This document shows positions 11,397 through 23,120 of a stretch of DNA of 64,000 bases, piece by piece (within the stretch, counting starts at the first letter, position 1; each line of letters opens with the position of its first letter). Origin of the DNA: Riptortus pedestris (Eukaryota > Arthropoda > Insecta > Hemiptera > Alydidae); the NCBI GenBank assembly GCA_019009955.1, contig CM032230.1, positions 19,023,501-19,087,500 of the forward strand. Reading direction: 5' to 3'. Both the position numbers and the translations under genes were made by a program. The notes under the pieces are model-generated. The model was not told the DNA's origin and did not search any database. It saw nothing but the letters and a program-made list of their open reading frames with translations.

Positions 11397-12038
11397 CAGT
11401 GGAGCGTCGATTATCCGAACGTCAATTATCGGAACCAGTTTTTTTTTTTTTTTTAATGTGTAGTTTCAATTAAAGTGATCATTTAATTTACTTATTAATA
11501 CGTAATAATTACTGTTACTTTGAATAAAATTAAACTAAAATAAAATTATTTTTCTCAGAACGTCTATAACGGAAGCCATTATTAATTATTTCTCAGAAAC
11601 TGATTCGTTACATATTTGTATCTGGTTTAATGGGTGTTCAATGAAATTAGACGTTGAATACGCATTGGTTTACTGTGTACACTACCTAATTTGTTCATTG
11701 CATTAGATTCTGTGAAACCTTTTACGTTCATATAACTGGTTGTGGATATCTTACTTTCAGTTTCAAACCACTTTGTATTGTACATGTGGCTCAATTAGAC
11801 AACTTATATGTATGTATGTATTTCATAACACTCGTTTCTCCACTATGCTCATACATACTATGTTTAAATAAATAAACAAATTTGTTTTGTTTTTTACGAA
11901 GTTATTTTAGATCTCCCTTTTCCTTATTATTTATAAGAAAATAAATAAACACCAAATAAATAAAAAATTTATTATCCGAACTTTTGATTATCCGAACCTC
12001 CTCTGTCAACATTAGTTCGGATAATCGACGCTCTACTG
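11397..12038. mobile_element. pogo/Tigger-type MITE
   Basis: Inverted termini CAGTGGAGCGTCGATTATCC and its near-complement (right end ggataatcgacgctctactg) are flanked by TA (11395-11396 and 12039-12040). CAGT(A/G)GA..C(C/G)TCGATTATCCG is the recognisable end of pogo/Tigger elements of the Tc1/mariner superfamily. The motif GATTATCCGAAC is repeated again just inside the right end (about 11981-12000), like extra transposase-binding boxes. At 642 bp with no reading frame it is a non-autonomous deletion derivative. Confidence 0.85.
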
Positions 12039-13212
12039 TATTCTCATTTTAAAGCCAATAATCGATGAGTAGAAGTAGAAGTTTATTTTGGGTTGAAAAT
12101 AAGAAAATGCCAATAATTTGTTTAATAAATATTTTTGAGTCATGAGAAAATGAATTAACTACATTAGTAGAGCACCAATAGTTTGACAGGATTGGTCCGA
12201 TAACAATAAGACCAATGCGAATTTTTGAATCCACTCCACTTCCCTCTAAACACCCTCCCCTCTTACAAGTCCTGTTTGAGTCATTAAATACTGTGATCTT
12301 TAATATTGAATGAAGAAATGGAACATCTGGTATGGCAATTAAAGTTTTGAATTTCTATATCGAAATTTGTATAAATGAATAATAAATGAATTTGTAATTC
12401 ATTCCACTGGTCTACTGATCATCAGCCGTTAATGAACTTGATCTTTTTTTTACATAAACATAGAGGAGTTTAGTAGCGTATGTATATATAAATATAATCC
12501 AATTTTGAACGAACCTCGTTTTCGTCATCTAGGTGTGATCCGTAGACTTAAAGAAACCTTCGAAATTCGCGCCATGAGTACAACCACAGAAGGTCAATGT
12601 CTATTCCAAATCAAATAATGTATGTATATGTTTGTATACTATTCTCTGCTGCTGCTTCACGGTTGAAATTGATTTTCGGTTATCTTCGATTTCTGCAAAC
12701 CCCTACTCGTAATGCGATTCTCGTTTCAACCACATCAACCGGTAAACTGTTTATTTCCAGCCAACAGTCCTGATTGCATTGTCTTCTTGGTGAAAGTTCC
12801 ACGAGTCAGTATTCGAGGTTAAGTCAAGACAACTGAATGTATTGTTATATAGTTATGAACGGGCCTTATCGCTGTATATATTGTCAGCTCCTTGCCATGA
12901 AGGTATACATTACATTGCCGATGCAATACCTCAATACCACATCTTCAAAAAAGTATGAAAGGCGGTAGTGAATGCGTGAGTTATAAAAAATACTGAACAT
13001 GGCTGGATTAGTTGTCCATTTTTAGTAATTTCAAATTTTGAAAGGAAATGACCTAATTTTATTATATTTACTTTATCGACCGATGGCGGAAAGTCAATAA
13101 AGTAGAAAAGTACGTCACGTACTTGCATTTATCCCGATACTTATATGTTTGATTAGAACACTATTTGGCTTCAAAAGATGTGCTTCACAACATAACAGCT
13201 TATTGTTTTACT
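12039..13212. other. No gene recognised; scattered HINE-A remnants
   Basis: Recognisable pieces are a block near 12425-12460 (agccgttaatgaacttgatc) and 12500-12580 (gaacgaacctcgttttcgtc), both from a decayed reverse-oriented HINE-A. The remainder has no supported feature. Confidence 0.35.
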
Positions 13213-13627
13213 GAAGGCTGAAAACTAAAAAAATGCAAATATGAAGTAGGATATTGAAAAAACGTACATAACATTTATAGAACATTACATGAGCAATGGT
13301 TAATGGATTGCTTCTAAACAATTTTCGATCTCCTGCATAATACCAGAGATATTTTGAATTCTCGTAATTTACCCTCTCTAGATCTCCCTCCCACTTCCGA
13401 TATTAGCTGTTAACGCTCTTGATTTTATTTTTATATAAAACTTTAAATAACTAGGTTCGTAACGATTAATCAAAAATTACGGCAGCTAAAGCGTCAACAG
13501 ACAAATAAAATTTTGAACCGACCTCATTTTCGTCATCTCTTTATCGATGGACATTTGAGAAAATTTTCGAAAATCGCGTCATGAGTAAAGACCTCAATAT
13601 CAGATTTACTATTAGGGAAATCTGCAT
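13213..13627 (-). mobile_element. HINE-A copy lacking the (TA)n tract
   Basis: Minus-oriented. The block gcgtcaacagacaaataaaa runs directly into ttttgaaccgacctcatttt, so the position of the microsatellite holds only a few A/T bases. The 5' end is decayed (agatttactattagggaaatctgc). Comparison with other copies shows that the microsatellite grows from a short A/T seed at a fixed place. Confidence 0.65.
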
Positions 13628-13995
13628 AAATAAAACCATTTTTCTACTATTTTGTAGTCCTAATGACCACTCATAAGGAGAAAATCGAACACTAAGTGGT
13701 AACTACTCAACTGCTTCAAAAAAGACCTTCCACGAGCAAGTAATTCTGAGAATGGTTTACAAAGTAGAGCGGTTTATGTCAACCTATTTATATCGATAGT
13801 CACGAAATAAAAATATTATCCCACATGAGCGCAGAGTAATTAGTAATATGATGAAAATTTTAGTTGAACAATATTACTTTTTAAAAAATATATAATTCAC
13901 ATTTTTAATTTCGGCTTTCTTAATGATCTTCCCTATTTTTTTCTATTGTAAATACTCTTTTGTCTCTCCCTCTTCCTTATATTTCTTCCTATTAT

Positions 13996-14182
13996 CGGAT
14001 TTCCCTTAAATGAAAACAGCTATTAAAGGTCGTACTCATGAAGCTATATTTGAAAATAAATTTCAAATGTAATCTATAGGTAGGTGCTAACCTAATAGAT
14101 GACGAATAAGAGGCCCATTCAAAATGGTATGTATATACAGATAACGATTCAACAAAAATTGCGACCTCTAGTTCGTTAATAG

Positions 14183-14265
<83 letters not shown>

Positions 14266-14393
14266 CATACATACAGGTTTGAACGGCCTTCATCTACTAA
14301 GTAGGATCGATGTACATTGAAGAAAAATTTCAAAAATCGCGTCATGAGTACGACCTTCAATAGCTGATTTCCCTTAGGGGAAATCTGCTATAC
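13996..14393. mobile_element. Composite of two HINE-A 5' ends around (CA)n/(TA)n
   Basis: A plus-oriented 5' half (13996-14110) is followed by a short minus-oriented internal piece (gattcaacaaaaattgcgac), then (AC)n, (TA)n (about 14200-14262), a few ACAT units, and a minus-oriented 5' half ending tttcccttaggggaaatctgc near 14393. The arrangement suggests rearrangement between copies at the simple repeat. Confidence 0.55.
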
Positions 14394-14735
14394 ACTATTC
14401 TTGAATAACTGAAAACTAATCAGAATTGTCTGATTGAATCAACATTATCCTCATTGTGTAATACGTACACTAGCTTTCATAAATTTACAGACCGCAGACT
14501 AATAACTGGCAAGAACTTATTCTCTTCAGAACTACTGCACAACAGAATCCATACATTGACACAACATGAGAAATCTCCAAGACAAATTTTCCGCCAAATT
14601 TAACTGTTCACTAAAACATTGAACTGCATATTTATAGGAATATAGAAATGGTTGGTCTGCACCCAATTACTATCGACTAGAGAAAACGTAACTATGCTTT
14701 TCTTTTACTATTCCTGTAGATATTTTTACATGTTT

Positions 14736-14823
14736 TAGCAGATTTAAATCGTTCTCATGACGCGATTTTCGAAATATTTCTTCAAATATCCATCGATCCT
14801 ACATTGGAGATTACGAAAATGTG

Positions 14824-14867
<44 letters not shown>

Positions 14868-16140
14868 CTGTTACCGCTCTGCAGGTCACAATTATTGTTT
14901 AATCTCTACAAAACTTGATATGTAGTCGAGAAAAATAAAGTTCGTTAATGGCTGAAATGGGACTGGGGGGGGGGGGATTAGATTGAAGGAATTTCAAAAA
15001 TTCGAAATATCTCGGTTACTATATGCCGAATCGAGAAATTGTATTGAAACAATCTTATTGTAAATTAAATTTACTATAAATATTGTTCCATACAAATGTT
15101 CCGTATAATGAGTATTAACACGTTCACTGCTGCAGTCTATATATGATATACTCCACCACCAACTGCACCGGTACCCGGCGTCCGATGCCTCTCCTCTCCT
15201 TAAAAACTGTATCGGACCCCGGGGACCGATGTAGTTTTCGAAGGTAACGCTATCTCTTGACAATTCTAGTGAACTAAATGAATGAATTAGCAGAGCCATC
15301 AGTCTTCGAAGCCAAGAACTAGCACTAGCAAAGCCAGGTGCGGTCTCCGGCGTCCGATGTCGTCTACAACTAATACACTTTTTTTATCACATTGTCAGCT
15401 GTTATTCTCAATAAGCACAAAAAACTCGTAAGCTCTTCTAGGTCAGTAGTTGAACTAGAACAGAGGGCAAATAGTTCTTGTCTGCAAAACTATCGTCACG
15501 AAGTCGTATCACTCTCACTTTCACTGGTGTCGGCAAGAGTTACAGATAGTGCTTACTCTACTAATGTCCGGCCACAAGACATATTTTGAGCAACACAACG
15601 TTGAATGAGCGAAGGAGGCGCTAGGAAAGTAAAACAGATTAAAGTCAGTTCATTTTTGACAAAGTTCTGACTGGAAATAGCATTGGGGGCCGGGGGGTGG
15701 TGCCGTACCTAATTCTAGTTTCTCTATTTCTAGACGGTTACGGTCCCACGCGTCCTATAGTATTTTTCTGGATTAACTAAAGCTACAGGTTCTAGGAAAA
15801 AATTACATCCTCATATATCTCTCATAATAAGCTTGCTAGAGCCTTCGTTTTTTGGAGTAGACTGAAGGAGAGATAGATCGGACCCCGGGGACTGATACAG
15901 CAGCGAACGTGTTAAGCAAGATTTTAAGATTTTTTAGTTTTACGCTTTCAATAAATCCACTCCTACTAGTGTCATATTTAATAATGAGCTATTATATCAT
16001 AAAACACTTTATTACTAGGTTAAATACCAAATATTGTTTTCATTGAACTTTTAATTTGTAAGATATGTAATTTGCATTTATCATTCAAGGTAATGTTACC
16101 TGTATAACGCGATGGAAATATGCTTAGTTTACGCTGTCGA
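14736..16140 (+). mobile_element. HINE-A element interrupted by a piggyBac-type element
   Basis: The 5' end is at 14736 (tagcagatttaaatcgttct), with (TA)n at 14826-14864 and then the usual internal blocks to about 15114. The family sequence resumes after 15915 (aagattttaagattttttag) and ends with a degraded 3' terminus near 16140 (atgcttagtttacgctgtcg). The insert between is described separately. Confidence 0.65.
15119..15911. mobile_element. piggyBac-type non-autonomous element
   Basis: Flanked by TTAA at 15115-15118 and 15912-15915, the exact piggyBac target duplication. Inverted ends read CACGTTCACTGCTGCAGTC and, on the right, the complement of CACGTTCGCTGCTGTATC. A second pair of motifs (cggaccccggggac) lies near both ends. 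On the minus strand around 15480-15560 a Ser/Glu/Asp-rich stretch (TSESESDTTS) resembles the acidic N terminus of piggyBac transposases, but no catalytic domain is present. The 793-bp insert lies inside a HINE-A copy, so it is younger than that copy. Confidence 0.8.
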
Positions 16141-16949
16141 GTTTTATGGAAGACAAGAAAAAGTGTAAATCGCTCAAATTACGTTACGCCTACTTAAGTG
16201 AATAGTTTCCCTTTGAGTTTTGGATGCAAATTAAGGGAATTATCTGATATTCAGAAGAACATGTACCTTCCCCTGAATCACTGCGAGGGGAAAATGATAA
16301 CTTGTCAAAGTTCGTGGCTAACAGTCAATTTTCCAGAATACTATTCCGATCAGTCACCCGTAGTGAATGTCAACATTTCCCCAACTCCCAGGGGAAATTA
16401 TATTCCATCGAACAAAGTTCTTTGCTCTCTTTACTTTGTAAACAATTTATTTTCAATTCTCTTCTTTAGATGTTTGTTCAATTTGGGAGACGGGGGGGGG
16501 GGGGGGTCCTCATTCCTTCTTCACTTAATTAAAGTATACCAAAGACCAAACATTATTAAAATCTTTGGAATTTTTTCATTTTAAAATATACGTCGTCACA
16601 TTATTACTTAATTAATTTTTGCTTCTCTTCCATTTCATTTCGCTTGTTATCATACCGTAATAGCCTTTTCTAGACAGCGATTGCTTGCGTTGGGTTGAAG
16701 CAGAGTATGATACAGTCATCGGAGTAATCTTAATAGCGAAAACGTAAACTCTAATTTCAAGGAAACATAATTTTCAGCTGTTCTGGAAAACCATGTTTTT
16801 CATTGAATTCGATTTCTTTAACTGTTTCTTCACTTGTTAATGTTGCTTCAAATGTTAATAAATATAATGGGAGATGTTTCTTCATATGTTAATAAATATG
16901 ACCTATTTAATAAATAAGTATGAAAAATTTAAATGAGGTCTAATTTATA
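16141..16949. other. No gene recognised
   Basis: Holds a 128-codon plus frame (16198-16584) with a poly-G run (16492-16506) that translates as a Gly run. Nothing in it matches a family I know, and it is probably spurious. No terminal repeats were found. Confidence 0.3.
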
Positions 16950-17560
16950 AACTCAACCGCAAAAAAAACCGGACACTTAGATTTAGACATATAATTTTGT
17001 TAAATACTTAATATATATGTATATTAATCTTTTTAATTAAAATAATTGGTTAATCTATAGGTTATTTAAACAAAATCTGCCAAAATGGAATATTTTGTAT
17101 TGATTATTTACAAAAAAATACAAAATAAAAAAAGAAAAGATTTTAAAAAACACACATTTAAAAAAAAAAATTATTATTCATTTTTATTTCAGTGAATGGT
17201 AGACTTCGCTACCCCAAGCGTTTCGGCAATGTAACGTAAGCTTCCATCTAAGTTTGAAAGACCCTTTATTCTGGACCGAAATAAAAATAAAACATTAATT
17301 TAAGAAAATGCTTAGTTAATAATTAAAGATGTTTAAATGTGCGAAAAACTACTTACAGTTAAGAATAGATCAACTTCACGACAAATAAATCTAATCTGAG
17401 TTTTATCTAATTGTTCACTAATCCTGAAGGGATTAGTTCAATGGACTTAGACTCTACATTCTCTGTAATAACTAGAATACACACATAAAGAAACTCATTA
17501 CTGAAAATTAGCTTTTAATACGGCAAATATGAAGTGTCCGGTTTATTTTGCGGTTGAATG
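16950..17560. mobile_element. Tc1-type MITE with a transposase HTH remnant
   Basis: Ends are inverted copies of TCAACCGCAAAA...CCGGACACTT, flanked by TA (16948-16949 and 17561-17562). At about 17191-17270 the minus strand reads GSLRYIAETLGVAKSTIH, the second helix-turn-helix typical of Tc1/mariner transposase N termini. The catalytic part is gone, so the 611-bp element is an internal-deletion derivative and depends on a relative. Confidence 0.8.
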
Positions 17561-17824
17561 TATGTATTTGTTGTAAGGAACAGAAAACTAATTCATGTAC
17601 TAATAGCTCTACCTAAGCAAATTTCTAAAATAAAAAAAACACTATTTGTTTCTTTAATTAAATAAAAAGAGAAACCAGCTCACGCTATTGATATTATAAC
17701 TAATTATACATGTTCACAATTTTTAATCCATTCCATTTTGGTTTCGGCAAAAATTTGAATTTTTGACGTACCTAATATGATATTAGCGCTGTGGCTCTCA
17801 GGAAATCCTGCTTAAAATAACAAA

Positions 17825-18270
17825 AAGTCCATCACGTTGGTGCTGCTTAATCTAAGCAAATTTCCCTTGAAGTTTTACAATAGGGAAATCTGTCTACTAA
17901 TAACAGTAGTTGTAAGAATCTTTAAACCAATTCTCGATGGACGAACAGTTACGGAAGCGGCCGAATTAGCTTTCGGTGGGAAAGTCCCGAATATAGCCGA
18001 CTTCTGCCGACCGGACGCACAATGCAAATGCAAATATCTCGGTTATTATTCAAGATAGACAATAAATGTATAGAACAATATTTATAGTGAATTTAATTTG
18101 CAAAAAGAATGATTCTATACAATTTTTCGATCCGACGCATAATAACGGAGATATTTCGAATTTTCAAAATCCCTCCCTCCCACTGGTCCCATCTCTTTTT
18201 ACATAAAACGTTTAAATATCGAGTTTGGTAACGATCAAACAAAAATTGCGACCGCTAGAGTGTTAACAGA

Positions 18271-18323
<53 letters not shown>
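17825..18323 (-). mobile_element. HINE-A element, 3' part plus (TA)n
   Basis: Begins with the 3' terminus (aagtccatcacgttggtgct, hairpin decayed), passes through cggttattattcaagatag and aacgatcaaacaaaaattgc, and ends in (TA)n at 18275-18323. Its 5' half is missing; Helitron family B sequence starts directly after the tract. Confidence 0.65.
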
Positions 18324-18324
<1 letters not shown>

Positions 18325-18326
<2 letters not shown>

Positions 18327-19277
18327 TTTTCTATTGTTTTTTTTTCGCAAATATGCACATAAAAAAGTTGTTTATTTTGTTATTTAGAGTAACTTTTGTC
18401 ATAAACACTTTCATCGTATTCCGAAGTTTAAATGAGTTATACGCTTATGACTATAGCGGTAGTCAACAATATTATTTGGGACAAAAGACCCAACCGAAAT
18501 AAATAAAACTCGGTATGTGTATTAGCACCAACATTTCTAAGGACGGGCAGGAGTGGGGGTTTTAAGGGGACCCAGAAATTAAAAATAGCGATATTTGTTT
18601 CCTATTGGTTTATCGGCAAATATGAACATAACAAAAGTTGTTTATTTTGCTATTTAGAGTAACTTTTGTTATATAAACTTTTTTCGTATACCAAATTATA
18701 AACGAGATATACGCTAAAAATGATAGCGGAAGTGAAAAATTTTATTTGGCACAAAAGACTCAACCGAATTAAATAAAACACTCAGTATGTGTATTAGCAC
18801 TAACGCCTTCCTTATAAAAAGCCATACTATTTCTAGGGACAGGCAGGAGTGGGGGTTATAAGGGAGACCTGAAATTAAAAATATTGATATTTCGTTTCCT
18901 ATTGTAGTTTCGGCAAATATGCACATAACAAAAGTTGTTTATTTTGTTATTTAAAGAAATTTGCTCAAGAATTCATATGAACTACCTGGTACCTCACCTG
19001 GAAAAATTAATTCAAATGTATGTTAATATTTAGTCCTTAATAATTCAAATCTATGCATAATGCACAGGAAGCGGGAAATATGACAATATGGAGGAGTGAA
19101 GTCTTACATAAAACATTAATTTTATTATTAACAAATCCACAGAAACGACGGGTATTAACCCTAAACACTGGGACGGGTAAATGTCAAAATATTGTGCAAA
19201 ATAAAGCCTTGCCAAAAAAATACCATCAACATTCAGCCTCAAATGAATTCCCGAGCGAAGCCGGGTATCTGAGCTGG
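18325..19277 (+). mobile_element. Helitron family B copy with three internal repeat units
   Basis: Plus-oriented copy. Landmark gcaaatatg(c/a)acata occurs at 18348, 18615 and 18913, so an internal unit of about 270-300 bp is present three times. The 3' end is the hairpin cccgagcgaagccggg followed by tatctgag and CTGG (19274-19277), which fits the Helitron 3' CTRR rule. The 5' end has been lost into the neighbouring (TA)n. Confidence 0.6.
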
Positions 19278-19278
19278 T

Positions 19279-19424
19279 ATATATATATATATATATATAT
19301 AATTTTGAACGGACTTCATTTTCGTCATCTCCTGAGTAGGATCAATGGACATTTGAAGAAATTTTTTGAAAATCGCGGCATGAATACGACCTCATAGCTG
19401 ATTTCCCTTGAGGGAAATCTGCTA
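19279..19424 (-). mobile_element. HINE-A 5' half plus short (TA)n
   Basis: (TA)n is followed by ttttgaacggacttcatttt and the 5' terminus gatttcccttgagggaaatc tgcta in reverse orientation. Only this half of the element is present. Confidence 0.65.
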
Positions 19425-19727
19425 AAAAGCACTATTGCTTTCTTTAATTAAATAAAAAAAGAAACCAGCTCACGCTACTGATATTTTAACTAATTAAACA
19501 TGTTCACAGTTTAATCCATTCCGTTTTCGTTTCGGCAAAAATTTGAACTTTTGAGTGAATTTTTTGACGTACCTAATATGTAATTAACGCTGTTATTCTG
19601 AGGAAATTCGGCTTAAAATTCGAAAAATCAGAAGGGGCTAAGTAAACTAAGCAGATTTCCCACCTGCTGGTATGACAAATGTGACCTCACCTCGCCACAT
19701 TATACGAGTATCTATTTCTATAGTAAA

Positions 19728-20195
19728 AAGTCCGTCACGCAGAGGCTGCGTAAACTACACAGATTTCCCACGTTTTACAATTGAGAACCCGAGCAGTCAA
19801 GGAAACGGCTGAACTAGCTTTTGGCGGGAAAGTCACTCTCGTCCTTTAGCCGCCCAGATTTAATAAAAATGTAAATAGCTCGGTTAATATTCACGATAGA
19901 GAATAAATGTTTATAACAATATTTATAGTAAATTTAATTTGCAATAAGAATGATTCTGTACAATTTTTCGATCCGACGTATAGTAACGGAGATATTTCGA
20001 AATTTCTAAAATCCTCCCCTCTAAATCCCCCACCCCCTCCCGCAGGTCGGATTTCAGCTGTTAACGAACTAGATCTTTCTTTTTACATAAAACGACTAAA
20101 TATAAAGTATGGTAACAATAAAATAATAATTGTGACCATAGAGCGGTAACAGACACATATATAGATAGATAGATATCCTTAAGGGAAGTCTGCTA
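19728..20195 (-). mobile_element. HINE-A element with short (GATA)n core and trimmed 5' end
   Basis: Starts with aagtccgtcacgcagaggct and ends atatccttaagggaagtctg cta at 20195. The microsatellite is a short atatatagatagatagat tract. The 5' half is deleted down to the terminal 20-25 bp, so this resembles an internal-deletion derivative. Confidence 0.65.
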
Positions 20196-20308
20196 AAACT
20201 GATGAGTAGTAAGGGTGGCAAGGGGAGGGGTTGCTGAGGGCTTTAAGCAAGGAATACGTCTAATTCGGTTTAGCAAATGCTAATCCGACTTACGCATATT
20301 CCTTATTG

Positions 20309-20358
20309 TTGTACGCATTTTTTCGTACCTTAAATAAGGTACGAAAAAATGCGTACAA
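20309..20358. repeat. Perfect 24-bp palindrome with 2-bp loop
   Basis: Arms 20309-20332 and 20335-20358 are exact complements (arm begins ttgtacgcattttttcgtac), separated by AA. The arms contain A and T runs that would form a long cruciform or, if transcribed, a hairpin. No neighbouring coding region explains it. Confidence 0.9.
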
Positions 20359-20786
20359 TAATTGTATATCATCAATACATTAACAATAATATATTACGAG
20401 TCTATGAAGCCCCCTCCCCCCTCTAAACTCCCACTATTCCATGGTCTGAAACCAAGGTTCCCATACTTTTTTGTGTCGTAGACCCCTTGCCATGTTTTTT
20501 GGTTTTGGGTAAACCCCCTACTTACCTGATATTGATTTTTTGTAAATTTCTAACTGTAGTGAAGTTTAGTGTTAAACTACTTAAAGTAAAAACATGTTAA
20601 GTTTTATACATTTTTTAATTAATTAAATTAAAACTAATCAAAATAAAATGTTGTGTCTGTTATATAAAATATACGTAACATAAAATAAACTATGCAATAA
20701 GTAAAAGCTTTAGTGAGAAGGATGAACCTGATGCATTAATAATAAATTATCATCATTTGGCGTCAATTTTGTAAGGTTTAATTGTG

Positions 20787-21011
20787 GGGCTCAGGTTAGC
20801 CATGTGAGTTAAAGCGTTGACTTTTATCTCACATGGTTAACCTAGAGTGGCGAGTTCGATTCTGGCCTGGGCAAAGGAAATTATTTAGTGACGAAATTCA
20901 TTAAATAACATCCTAAAATCCCACCCTGGCTAGAAAAGGGGGTAACCTGTAGATAACCCGTCTCGATTAGCCTAAGTTGCAAAAAAGTGGACGTTAATAA
21001 ATAATAATAAT
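20787..21011 (+). mobile_element. tRNA-derived SINE
   Basis: The head contains a tRNA-like segment with a good B box (cgagttcgattct, 20851-20863) and an A-box-like stretch upstream (ttagccatgtgagtt). A non-tRNA body ends in an (AAT)n tail at about 20999-21011. A 5'-truncated second copy lies inverted at 23121-23254. The tail abuts the last recognisable codons of the hAT transposase on the other strand, so the SINE probably inserted into and removed that gene's 3' end. Confidence 0.75.
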
Positions 21012-21926
21012 CTTAAATCTCCTCGGCTTATGATGTCCAGTCTTTTTCTTTTTTTCGTTAGGAGATTGGTAACAGCGCTGAACCCCCTTTCCACTAGGTA
21101 TGACGATAGAAAGGAAATTAATAATTTCCTCGCTATATTCCATAATACGGGATAAGTCTCTGGTATGTTGTTTTGCAGCCAGAATTGCTGATATCCGTTT
21201 TTAAACTGAACCTTAAGTTCTTCGTTTGTACTTAGCACAATCAGTTCCTCTTATATTATGACATTCGTTTCTTCTATGTCACCATATGGGTTAATTATTC
21301 GCGGTGTTATTGCCATAGTCAAAACATGCTCAATCCTATTTTCAAAATCTGAATAGAGGGCTTAAATGTTGAACGTAGATTGAAACGTCGTCTTCCTGGC
21401 AGTTTGTCTGTGACAAATGGGGATCTGGGAAAATTCGCCCGTCCAATATTTTGCTTCATTTGATTAATTCTGGCAAGAAACGCTGATTAGATGGACTTTG
21501 TTTTAATCAAATTTAGACTGTCACTTTGTAACTAACTGCAAATTAACCATATTAAATTTTGTAAATAAATCTGTTAAATAGGCGATGTCTGTTTTCCACT
21601 TCATTAAATTGTCTTTTAAAATCTTATCTTTAGTATCCAGAAATTCTAAAATAGTCTCAAAAAGTGCAAAAAATCTTTTCAAACATAAGCCTTTCGACAG
21701 CCAGCGTACTTCAGTGTGAAGGAGTAATTGATGAAAGTGTTCGTCATTTTCTTCGCACAACTCCTCAAATAACCGCGTATTCAACGCGTTGCTTCGGATT
21801 CGGTTTACTGCATCAATGACTAATTGAAGAGATTCATGCAATCTAACACTCATATTTTTAGCAACTAAATGTTGTCGATGGATGACTTAATGTATTGCTA
21901 ACACCCCTGACACATTTTGTTTTAAA

Positions 21927-22011
<85 letters not shown>

Positions 22012-22780
22012 GCTTATAAATCCACGATAACGTCCAACCATGGCAGGTGCTCCATCTGTAGCTATTGATATTATATTTGATAAAGGGATTGCTTTTTCAA
22101 TGAAGTAATCCTTCAAAACATTAAATATTGATTTACCTTTAGTGTCGGTTGTCAAAGTTTTAGCGAAGAGCAGTTCCTCGTAGATTTCTTGGTTCATAAT
22201 AAAACGAACATACGCCAATAGTAACAAGCATTACCGGGTAAAGTTGACTCGTCCAGTTGTATAGAGAAATGGGTCGTTCGCAAATAATTACACAAGAAGC
22301 TTTCAATATCGGAACTCATTTCATCAATACGTCTTTCAACAGTATTGTTGCTTAAAGGAATTATTTTAATGATATTAGATGCAGGTTTGTGTAAAACAGG
22401 TTTTAAAACTTCTTCAATGGTTGGCAAAATTAACTTCTCTCTGATAGTATGCGGTTTTCCGGATTTTGCTATAAATAGCGAGATATTCTAAGACGCCCGC
22501 AAACCTTCATCGTTTCTTTGTGACGTCGAAGCGAACATTCTGTCCAGCGTGGGTCTCTTCTGAAGTTTATCTTTGGGTGTTTGAAAGTATTTCAAATCTT
22601 TATCTGTTTTATCAGGGTGACATCTCAGATGATCCTGCAGCTTAGATGGTTTCATAGCGCCATTGCCCAAAACTTTGTTGCATGAAAGGCACATAGGCAA
22701 TTGTCCGACAATGATGGAATGAAGCCAAACTTCAAATAGTCAATTCTGTACTGTCTACATTTCTTTTTAGATTCGGACAT
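20984..22780 (-). pseudogene. hAT transposase (SCAND3/ZBED5-like), degraded
   Basis: Start is likely ATG at 22778-22780 (MSESKKKCRQYRIDYLKFGF). A BED-type zinc finger follows (MCLSCNKVLGNGAMKPSKL ... H). Next are HFSIQLDESTLPGNA and IISIATDGAPAMVGR, two blocks carrying catalytic Asp residues in this family, then LLLHTEVRWLSKGLCLKRFF. The C-terminal dimerisation block reads SSYLVERGFSAVTNLLTKKR. At least three frame breaks and a (TA)n insertion at about 21931-22006 destroy the gene. The region 21240-21520 is only weakly readable. The C terminus ends in the SINE tail. Terminal inverted repeats of the hAT element itself were not identified. Confidence 0.85.
21931..22006. repeat. (TA)n microsatellite inside the hAT gene
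   Basis: About 38 TA units interrupt the transposase just after the MVGRYRGF block. Unlike most tracts here it has no HINE-A sequence beside it, so it arose or expanded independently or is all that remains of an insertion. Confidence 0.9.
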
Positions 22781-23120
22781 GGCATCAGTCATCTGTGGGC
22801 AAAATTAATCTATTAAAATAAGATATACAGTCCAGCAGCTGTATATTAAAAAATTAAAGGCAAATTTAAAACGTATGGTCTTAGATTTTATGGCAGGCAT
22901 AGGCGTAGAGCCATTATAAATGAATGTGAGAAGGGGAATGTTATGAATGTTACTTACTGTTTTGACATGATGGAACTTAAAGGAAATTTGAAAGTAACAT
23001 GACAAAAAATGTTAAAATAAAATATTACACAACGAATAGTAATAACGAATTGTATGAATGTACAAAATGTTGATTGTACGTAATTATAATACCGATTGCT
23101 AAAGCTTTGAAAAAGAAACT

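Noticed and set aside
20820..20880. A functional tRNA gene
   Set aside because: Only a B box and loose A-box-like bases are visible, no cloverleaf; it is the head of a SINE.
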